This document shows, piece by piece, positions 55,845 through 64,000 of a stretch of 64,000 nt of DNA (position 1 is the first letter of the stretch; each line of letters opens with the position of its first letter). The translations under genes and the position numbers were made by a program. The notes beneath the pieces are model-generated. The model was not told where the DNA came from. It saw only the letters and a program-made list of their open reading frames with translations, and did not search any database. The stretch comes from Castor canadensis (taxonomy: Eukaryota; Chordata; Mammalia; Rodentia; Castoridae): contig NC_133403.1 of the NCBI RefSeq assembly GCF_047511655.1, positions 13,141,014-13,205,013 of the forward strand, given 5' to 3'.

Positions 55845-56046
55845 CTTTCTTTCCTTTTTTTTTTTTTTTTTTTTTATAGTGAGGTTTGAACTCTGAGTAA
55901 CTCCTCCGGCCCTACTTTTTTCTGTAAAGGGTTTTTGAAGACAGGGTCTTGCGGAACTATTTGCCTGGGCTGGCTTGGAGCCGCAAACCTCTTGATCGCT
56001 GCCTCCTGAGTAGCTAGGATTACAGGCGTGAGCCACCAGCGCCAGC
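55845..56046 (-). repeat. Dimeric SINE, minus strand
   Basis: A TTTC-rich and poly-T start, a shortened tRNA-like half ('gtgaggtttgaactctgagtaactcctccggccc'), then a full left half ending 'gcgtgagccaccagcgcc'. Confidence 0.9.
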
Positions 56047-56329
56047 TAGAAATTTCCTTATTGAACTATTGTTTTGTTCGTTTCATTGATGTTTTGCTAG
56101 GTAACTCTAGAAAAAATTGTCAGAGTGTTCTTGCATAAAGTTTGGAACTCGTATATAACTAAGTTTTCTGAATAGTGTTTTCGTTAGTAATATTGAAGCA
56201 TATGCAGTGATTATTTGCGAGAAATTGGAATCCCAACATCTTTTGGTTTTCCCTAGTGCTGAAAATTCTAACTGTAGCGTGAACGACACGTCGAATAGCC
56301 CCTCACAACAGCGCCCCATAGAGTCTACA

Positions 56330-56566
56330 GCCCAAACATGAATACCGCTGGATTGGGGTGGTGGGTGGGGGAAGAATACAACTCCCATAAGACCCAGCGC
56401 TCATAGTGACGTTATACTGTGCGCCGGCTGGCGTTAGAAAAGTGCTGCTTCCCCATTGGTTAGTTGTTGGAGGCGCCTGCGCAAATGGTGAAGTTCCCAC
56501 CCTCCCCTCCCCGCCCCTCCCAACTCTGTGTCGCGCCTGCGCCGCCCTAGCGGTTCTGGGATAGCG
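56330..56566 (+). promoter_or_regulatory. ESS2: ESS2 CpG promoter
   Basis: CpG density rises from about 56,390. Visible sites: 'tacaactcccataag' (56,377-56,391), resembling the ZNF143/SBS 'ACTACAAYTCCCA' element; TGACGTTA (56,407-56,414), CRE-like; inverted CCAAT 'ccattggt' (56,453-56,460); 'gcgcctgcgca' near 56,472 and 'tcgcgcctgcgccgc' near 56,532 (NRF1-like); and C-rich Sp1-type runs. No TATA box. A broad, housekeeping-type promoter fits ESS2. Confidence 0.65.
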
Positions 56567-59500
56567 ATGGAGACGCCCGGCTCATCCGCCCGGTCCTTGT
56601 TGCCGGCTGCGTCCGGGCCCCCGAGGAAGCGCGCGGCTGGGGAGGCTGGGACTGCGACGAGAAAGCAGCGGGTCCTGGATGAGGAAGAGTATATCGAGGT
56701 ACGACCTCAGTGCGAATGCCAACGACTTCCGGGTCCCTCGGTCTTTTCGTACTCCTCTCCGGTCCCGGCGCTTTCGGACGGCAGTGTAACAACGGATTCC
56801 CTGCACTTGGGATGTGGAAAGTCCTGAGAGCCAAGTAAACATTGCAGAGGGAGGTGTCCTTAATTGGGGAAGCATAGTAGTGTTTTCAGGGGGAAGGGGG
56901 GAGGCTCTGTTGAATAAGGTGAGGGTCAGGAAAAAAAGTTTTCTATTAAATTACGAGTAGAAATTTGACATGCTTGAAGGATGCTGGCAAAGATGACTTT
57001 CAGGAAGGCGGTGACAGCAAGTATGAAGGCTGGGGGGGGGTCCTGGAAATATGCTGTGGTGGCAGCATCACTGAGAGAGTGCTTTGGATGCCCCTCGACG
57101 TAGGATTTGGTCCTACCGCAAACACGCGGGAGAAGCAGCTCACGCACGGCTTGGAGGAAGCCGGCCTGGTTTTAGACTGGATAAATTTGGGTCGTTTCTG
57201 GAATAAACCGAGGATGGCATTAGTAGACAGCTGGTGTACGGTTTTGCAGCTCCAAAGCAAGGTCTGGCTGGAGGTGCAGACTTGGGAATTTCATCAGGTG
57301 GTGGTGGCAGTGGTGACTGGCTGAAGTCACTCAAGAGAAAGATTTAGATTGGAAATAAAAGCTCAGGAGTGGAATGAGGTGGCAACAACTGCATTGGTCT
57401 GGCTGGTGTGGTGGGTGGAGCCAGCAGAGAACGAGCCAGTTAGTAAGGGGGAGAGAGAAGGGATTCCTGGGCATCAGGAAAGTATTTAGCAGTTAGATGT
57501 AGCAGCAAGGCCACGTGGGATGTTCAGCCTCACTAGAAAGTGCCCCTCAACTTCCTCACATGAGCCCCAATAAGGAGAAGCTGAAGAAGGTGCAGTAAGG
57601 GCTTTAGCTTGCACAGTGGACTGTGAGGCGGGCCACCCAGATGGCAGCTCTGACATTTGCTTTGATTTCTCCTGATAGGGCCTCCAGATGGTCATACAGA
57701 GGGACTTCTTCCCTGATGTGGAAAAGCTACAAGCACAGAAGGAGTACCTGGAAGCTGAGGAGAATGGCGACTTGGAACGGATGCGCCAGATCGCCATCAA
57801 GTTTGGCTCTGCCCTGGGCAAGATGTCCCGAGAGCCCCCACCACCCTGTAAGAGGATCTTGGTAGCAGAGAGGGGAACATCCACTGAGTGTCACCATAGG
57901 TTCACTCTAATTTTCAACCTTCTTCCGCCAGATGTAACCCCAGCCACATTTGAAACTCCTGAGGTGCACACAGGCTCTGGAGTGGTGGGCAACAAACCTA
58001 GACCCCAGGGCCGAGGCATGGAGGATGGTGAGTCACAGCTCAATCTTCTGGTCACATGGTCAAGATTGTATTCTGAAAGTGGTGAAGGAGTGGCCCAGAG
58101 GCTGCAGGTCACATCTTCTCCCTGAGCAGTCTCCTTGCCTAAATAGTAACCCATGGGATCAAAGAGCACTGGTCTAGGAAGCAGAAGATCTGGATTTAGC
58201 TCTCAACTGTGGAGCAGTCCTCTGGGCCTTTGGCCCATCTCTGTGGAATAAGAGTGTTTTCATCTGTCTGACCAGCCTGCTCACTATGTCAGCCCTTGCC
58301 CTGTGGGCTTTATGGGTTCCTTTTATTGCTGTCTGCTGAAGATGCCTCAGGGCCTTTGTGTTTTGTGCTTGTTTCTTTCCATATTGGTCACATCCCCCAG
58401 ACAGCTGTGTAGCTCGCTCCTCTCTTCCTTTAGGTCTCTGCCCTGATGTTCCTGACCTTCCATTTAAAGTCACAATGCGTATGGTGCTCTGTGTTTTCTA
58501 GCCTGGTTTTGTTGGTTGTTGTTGTTGTTTGTTTTTTTTTTTTTTGGTTTTTTTTTTTTGGCCGTACTGGGATTTGAACTCAGTGCCTCACATTTGCTAG
58601 ACAGTCTGCCAGACCTGGCTTCTTTTTTTTTTTCAGTTGGGGTCTTACTATATAGCCCAGACTGCTGGCTTGTTTTTTCATTGTAGGACATAACATTTAA
58701 AAAAAAATTCTGTTTATTGCCTCTCATCCTAATTAGCATCCTCTCCAGAAGAGCAAGGACTTTGTCTTGCTTTCACCTGTATGTCTATATCCAGAACAGC
58801 ATGTAGTATGTTGTAGACCTTCAATAGCTGTATGTAGAACAGATGCATGAGTTGTCTTCACACACTTACTGTGGGTTGAGACGTGCGTGTATAAGATACA
58901 TCCCATCTTTAGAGATTCTCTTTAGAGAATCTCTTTAGGAAAGGACATCTTGTGTCCTCTTGACTATAAGTGTGCCATGTGCTATGGGACATCATTAGGA
59001 TCAGTTGATCTTTGGTCAGTAGGAAAGTATTGGTGCACCTACAGGTGAACAAGATGTGTATACTATATAGAAGGTATATATGTATTATGTATATATAGAG
59101 ATATAGAGATGTATATAATCTGATACTGGGGTTTGAACTTGGGGCCTTACACTTGCTAAGTAGTGTTCTACCACTTCAGCCATGCCACCAATCCATTTTT
59201 TTTTTTTTGGTGGGAGTGGAGTTTGAACTCTGGGCTTCGAGCTTGCAGAGCAGGCACTGTACTCCTTGAGCCACACTTCCAGTTTATTTTATTCTGGCTA
59301 TTTTGAAGATGGGGTCTAATGAAGTATTTGCTTGGGCTGGCCTTGAACTACAGTCCTCCTGATTTCAGTCTCCCAAATAGCTAGAACAGCAGGCCCAAGA
59401 TTATTTATTGATTTATTTTTGTGGTTCAAAACTGGGGCTTGAACTCGGCCTTCACCTTGAGCCACTCCACTTCTCTTTTGAGAAGGGTTTTTTTGAGATA

Positions 59501-62500
59501 GGGTCTCATGAACTATTTGCCTGGGCTGGCTTTGAATCTCAGTCTTCCTGATCTCTGCCTCCTGAGTAGCTGGGATTACAGGTGTGAGCCACCGGCACCC
59601 GGCTTTTTTAAAACCAGATTCTAGTTTACAGTACACTATGCTAGCACAAAAGTGCAGTGTGCTCACACAAACATGTTTCTGCATCACAACCCAGATTTTT
59701 CTGCTATTAACACAGTTCTTGTTGTTATTAGAGCTTGGTTCTCAGTTGAAATGCAGCATGCAAGCGATAGGGCTGTTTGAAGATTCTTTTCTTTCTATAC
59801 ATATATACCTTTTATGTCAGTAAATCTGCAAATCCTTTCGGTAATCTAAGTGGCAGATACCATGATTTCATGTTTACAGCTGAGGAAACAGGCTCCTAAA
59901 GGGAATGATTGCTGTAGGTCTCAGAAATGGTCAGTAGTGGAACGGGGCTTGAGTTCTCCCCTTTCCAACCTCAAGTCTCAAACTTGCCGCCACTGTACTT
60001 TGCACAGTCTAGCATGTAGTTGATGGTCAAGAATATCGGTAGAATGAAAGAGAAAGCTCTTCTGAAATGTATAGCGCATCTCTATAGGAATGCCACTTTC
60101 CATCGTGGCTGAGGTGGTGACTGGGGTTGTGACCCAGAACCTGTGAGACCCTACCTGGAACACTGAGCTATATGGGTCCTGCCTTAGGGGCTAGTTGGCA
60201 AGTCTGGATGCTTAGGTGACCACTATACACCTGTAGTACAAGTACCAGGAAGGGAAGAGCAATAAGGGTAAGGAAATCCCAGGGAGGGAGGGAGAGTTCT
60301 CAGGGTTTTTAGGTGGATCCTATAGGATTAGCTCAATTTGGCAGAGGAAGAGCTTGTCAAACTTTTGTCATCACAAACACTTTAATGCTTCTCCCAATCC
60401 TAATTAATCAGATTGAATGCTTGTCTTGGCATCCAGCAGATGAGCAGAACTGCCCAGGCAGGTGCAGGATGCTACCTGAGACCGACCTGGGCAGCTGGGG
60501 TGGGTCAGTTTCACCCCATGGGATGTCATCTAGCAAGGGTGAGGATTCTAACCCTGCTTATAGGGTGGTGTGAGTCTCAGGGCTGGATGCACTGGTCTCC
60601 CCTGACTGCAAAGTGTTTATGTTGTATGTGGTACTGCGTTCCCCCATCTACAACCCCTGAGCAGGAGAGGTTGGAGAGGAGGAGGAGAAGGAGCCGCTTC
60701 CTAGCCTGGATGTCTTCCTCAGCCGTTACACAAGTGAGGACAACGCCTCTTTCCAAGAGATCATGGAAGTAGCCAAAGAGAAGAGCCGGGCCCGCCATGC
60801 CTGGCTTTATCAGGCTGAGGAGGAGTTTGAGAAGGTAGCCCTAGATTTTTGGGACATAGGCATCCTCCGTTTGGGTGGGGGAGTCCCATGGTCCCCAATA
60901 CAATGCCTGGGGGCCCCCAGACCTTCATGTTTCCCCATGTGATTATAGAGGCAGAAAGATAATCTTGAACTACCATCAGCAGAGCGCCAAGCTATTGAGA
61001 GCAGCCAGGCTGGCGTGGAGGCCTGGAAGTACAAGGCCAAGAATTCCCTCATGTACTACCCAGATGGTGAGTGGGTGGGGCTGGATGGCAGGTCAGGGAG
61101 GTGAGGGTTACAGCTTTGTGTGCCAGGCTCTGTGTTTGGGTCGCCTTCAGGTTGCTTCCTTACAGTATAGTCCTCAGAGGAGTTCTGGTCTCTCTCAGAT
61201 GGGTGAGACTGTGATATCTATCAGTGGCACAGTGAGGCCTTCTCCAGCTTTATTCAGGCTGTGGAATGTGAGTTAGGCTAGGTAATGATGCTTCTGTTCA
61301 TTTGGGCGTGACTTGCTGAGTGAAGCTCTTGCCCCACACAGACTGCTGAGGCTGAGCCAGGCCCTGCCCACCCCTCTGACACTTGCTGCTTCTGTCTCTG
61401 CCAGGTGTCCCTGATGAAGAGCAGCTGTTCAAGAAGCCCCGGCAGGTGGTACATAAGAACACCCGATTCCTCCGGGACCCCTTCAGCCAGGCCCTGAGCA
61501 GGTCCCAGCTCCAACAAGCAGCTGCCCTCAATGCCCAGGTGAGCTATCAGGGCCAGTGAGTGCACAAGGTCAGATGTGGCTGGGCTGATTGTGGGCAGGC
61601 ATGGTAGACATCTTGGCTCTCCTCATTAAGTTAGGACTTCTTGGGCTTGGTGGAGCTCAACAGGCAGAGAAATACTGGGGCCCCTGTGTGGCAGGGCCCA
61701 GTGTCTCTTCTCAGCCTGTACAGACTTCCACTGGCACACTGTCTTGGTCAGACACATTCTATGAGCCTAGATCCATGCTAGCTTCCTTGATGGCTTCTGG
61801 AAGCCAGCCCGGTCTGCCACGCCCACACCCCAACACCAGGCAGAACTGTGGGTAGACATGGGCTGGGCAGGCAGGGGAGAGCAAGTGCTAGAAGGGAGCC
61901 CGGCCCTAGAGGAGGATAAGTCGTGGTGGGACATTTTGCAGTGGCAGAGGAAGTCCCAGTCAGGAACAAAGATGAGTGAGTGCTCTCTGATGGTGACTGG
62001 TTGGTGGTCATGGTTTCAGGGTGGGGAGCAAGTGATGGGGAGACTTAAGGTGCTTGGGGGGAAGAGGCAGCACAGCCCCATCCATTGTCAGTATTGTACT
62101 CTGAGAGACTGAGGATGTCAGAGCTGCTGTGGATGGGGAGGGGCTTGCTTGGATCTTGGATGCCCACTCTGACAGGCCTTCAAGGACAGTGGTCCTCTCT
62201 CTCTTCCTCACCGGGCTGCCCATATCAGAACCCCAGCTTTGCTCTGAGGAGGAGAGGTGTTTCCAGCCCCAACCAGCTGAGGAGAGCCCCCCTGATGATA
62301 GCTTTTCTGCTTGTTCCAGCACAAACAGGGCAAGGTGGGCCCTGACGGCAAGGAGCTCATCCCTCAGGAGTCCCCTCGAGTGGGCGGATTTGGATTTGTT
62401 GCCACCCCTTCTCCTGCCCCTGGTGAGAAATGGGCCAGATACACAGACTGGTTAGGGCTGTGGGTGGGCTCAGCAGACCTGACCTGAGATGTCCCATGGT

Positions 62501-63186
62501 GCCATTTCCTGTTCTGGTCCTGCCTGTGATGTCAGCAGGCAGGGTGCTGTGTGTGCAGTGTCTACATATCAAAATGCAGAGAGGACTGCAGGGAGGGAGG
62601 GCTCTGGACACCAAGCCTGCAACTTCCTCACTAGGGAGGCGGGGGAGACTGTGGGGATCCCTTGTTGTACTAGGGTGTCCTTTGCCATCCCACATGCTGG
62701 CCTCTGTGTATTCAGTGCTGGTTGCTGTGATGTGGGCTGTGACTTGTGCAGGCAACTCAGGTTTGCCCTGAGTTCTAGAAGGTTTGGGGGCCCTGGAAGT
62801 CCAGAGCATCTCCTCCCTTGATAGTAGGGGAGGAAGTTTCTGAGGGCTTCCCTGGCCCTGTGTTAGGATGGGGCCCATCTGACCCAGCTTCCTCAGGTTC
62901 AGCACCTCTGTCCTGTTATGGGGCCATAGTGACCTTGGCATTTCCCTCTCAGAAGATGGGAGTCCCAGGGTTCTAGAGTCCTGGGGAAGGAGAGAGGCTA
63001 GCTGTTGGCTTTGATGTTATCTGGGGCAGCACTGGGATTCACTGGCCTGAGATGACTGTGGACTCTCCATCTGTAGGTGTGAATGAGTCTCCGCTGATGA
63101 CCTGGGGGGAGGTTGAGAACACACCACTGAGAATTGAAGGGTCAGAGACGCCTTATGTGGACAGGACACCAGGACCATCTTTCAAG
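56567..63186 (+). CDS. ESS2: ESS2 (DGCR14) splicing factor homologue, 5' 344 codons, runs off the window
   Basis: Nuclear protein of the Es2 family, found in the spliceosomal C complex. The human protein is about 476 aa, so the last 130 or so residues lie to the right of the window. Exons seen: 56567-56698, 57679-57847, 57932-58027, 60665-60834, 60949-61066, 61405-61538, 62320-62422, 63077-63186. Every junction has GT/AG and keeps frame. Start METPGSSARSLLPAA aligns with human METPGASASSLL. An upstream in-frame ATG at 56,528 would add 13 residues but is not conserved to my knowledge. Recognisable blocks: YIEGLQMVIQRDFFPDVEKL, FGSALGKMSREPPPP, LPSLDVFLSRYTSEDNASFQ, SLMYYPDGVPDEEQLFKKPR, QESPRVGGFGFVATPSPAPG and TWGEVENTPLRIEGSETPYV. 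The EVGEEEEKE stretch is acidic. No damage is seen. Confidence 0.96.
58310..58860 (+). repeat. LINE-2 fragment in ESS2 intron 3, interrupted by a SINE
   Basis: 'cctcagggcctttgtgttttgtgc', 'gctcgctcctctcttcctttaggtctctgccctgatg', then (after a SINE at about 58,540-58,680) 'gcaaggactttgtcttgctttcacctgtatgtctatatccagaacagcatgtagtatg' follow L2 3'-end order. Confidence 0.65.
58540..58680 (-). repeat. SINE fragment in ESS2 intron 3
   Basis: Poly-T, 'ggccgtactgggatttgaactcagtgcctcacatttgctagacag', followed by a partial B1-like unit ('ggggtcttactatatagcccagactg'). Confidence 0.8.
59110..59610 (-). repeat. SINE cluster in ESS2 intron 3
   Basis: Three minus-strand copies. About 59,120-59,195 is a monomer ('tgatactggggtttgaacttggggccttacacttgc'). 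About 59,208-59,395 is a dimer ('ggtgggagtggagtttgaactctggg...'). About 59,425-59,605 is a dimer ending 'gtgtgagccaccggcacccggc'. Confidence 0.9.
59845..59965 (-). repeat. Probable MIR fragment
   Basis: 'catgtttacagctgaggaaacaggctcctaaaggg...aatggtcagtagtggaac' resembles the reverse complement of the MIR core, diverged. Confidence 0.55.
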
Positions 63187-64000
63187 GTGGGTTATGGTGA
63201 GAGGGAGGCCGGGTTGGGACTCAGTGTGAATGCCTAGGAGTCCTGAGTCTCTGCTGCCCAAAATTGAGCACAGGCAACTGAACTCTGATCTGTCAGTGGT
63301 CAAAGTAGGACCGCCTGATGGGGCTGAACACTGGCGCTTCTGAATTCCAGGGCACTGAAGATAGAGATGGGTGGGACTTTCAAGGAGGGATTTGGGAGAG
63401 TGGAGGCCAAGGCACCAAGGCAGGGAGTGACCTGGAGGCCCAGGGGCTGTTCACAGAGGAGGCAAATTGATCAGAGAGCAGGAACTCCAACTGCAGTGTA
63501 AGTCTGAGAGCTATGGATATGGTTTGCATTCTCAGAAGGGTTGTATGCTGGCACAGCAAGACCTTTGGTTACAGAACACAATTAGAGACACCCTTGATTG
63601 TACTGCTGGATCCTGGCTTTGTAGGAGTGGGTGGAGTGGAGTACGCGAGAACTGCGGCAGGTCAGGAGGGCTCATCGTGGGCTGGGTCACATGCAGCTAG
63701 CAGAGGTGCATTGTGTGACCCCTGAGTGCCAGGTGGGGTAGAAAACTGAGGCTCAGGTGGCCCTGGATGGCACAGATGAGTGAGCAGGTGTGACCCTGGG
63801 AGTCATGGAGATGAGACACACTGGGCTACAGGGAGTTTGTTGGTGAGGCTGACTGACTTGATAAGAGTTTAGAGAGGGAAGGAGAGGTTGCTGAAACTTG
63901 GGGCATGTACATCCTGCTGTTGGGTTACTGGGTCCCACCTGTGCTGAATTGGTGTCAGGAGGTCACAGGAGGCAGAAGTTGGTATTATTACAGAGGTCAA
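63187..64000 (+). other. ESS2: ESS2 intron 8 (partial)
   Basis: Follows the donor 'ttcaag|gtgggt'. The next expected exon (encoding ILEPGRRERLGLKMANE...) is not present before the window ends, so this is intron. No repeat recognised. Confidence 0.8.

Noticed and set aside
61589-63938. Other ORFs within ESS2 introns (for example 88 and 113 codons)
   Set aside because: Intronic, not conserved in any family I recognise, and they overlap true exons in other frames.

Overview
The window is mammalian nuclear DNA, almost certainly from a rodent. It is dense with one dimeric SINE: an Alu/B1-like left half joined to a tRNA/ID-like right half ending in GAGTTCAAACCCCAGTACC and an A-rich tail. It also holds short B1-like units, old MIR and L2 copies, a decayed antisense L1 and MaLR-type LTRs. 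From memory this dimeric SINE fits the Castorimorpha, beaver (Castor) being my best guess; that is inference. The gene order is that of the human 22q11.2 / mouse chr16 DiGeorge-region block, read in gene orientation: CLTCL1, SLC25A1, GSC2, ESS2 (DGCR14), all on the + strand.

Layout. 0-9.4 kb is mostly repeat: a minus-strand L1 cut up by SINEs and carrying a solo LTR (4,902-5,343) with TG...CA ends and a 4-bp target duplication. About 11.98-28.98 kb holds the decayed 3' third of CLTCL1, the CHC22 clathrin heavy chain. Eight exon remnants lie in exact colinear order and are broken by stops, frameshifts and small deletions; one is split by a SINE. A weaker ninth remnant may lie at 9.5-9.77 kb. 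30.8-34.45 kb is SLC25A1, the mitochondrial citrate carrier, complete: nine coding exons, 311 aa, CpG-island promoter and polyA signal. 34.5-51.7 kb is intergenic. It contains an orphan CpG-rich promoter-like island (37.75-38.52 kb), a GC-rich element packed with TAATCC/ATTA homeodomain sites (39.74-40.09 kb), and a repeat-rich stretch (41.4-50 kb) with MaLR LTRs, an L1 fragment and an L1 3' tail. 51.77-53.8 kb is GSC2, complete: three exons, 204 aa, a K50 paired-class homeodomain, and a promoter with three same-strand GGATTA sites and a TATA-like box. 56.4-64 kb is the 5' part of ESS2: eight exons, 344 codons, continuing past the right edge.

The intact genes do not form a pathway. They are a conserved syntenic block: a mitochondrial citrate exporter, a homeobox repressor and a spliceosome-associated nuclear protein. 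The main biological story is the unitary loss of CLTCL1 in this lineage, visible exon by exon. The main regulatory leads are the goosecoid/OTX-type sites at and upstream of GSC2. I found no CRISPR, operon or other bacterial-type system, and no convincing previously undescribed protein-coding gene.
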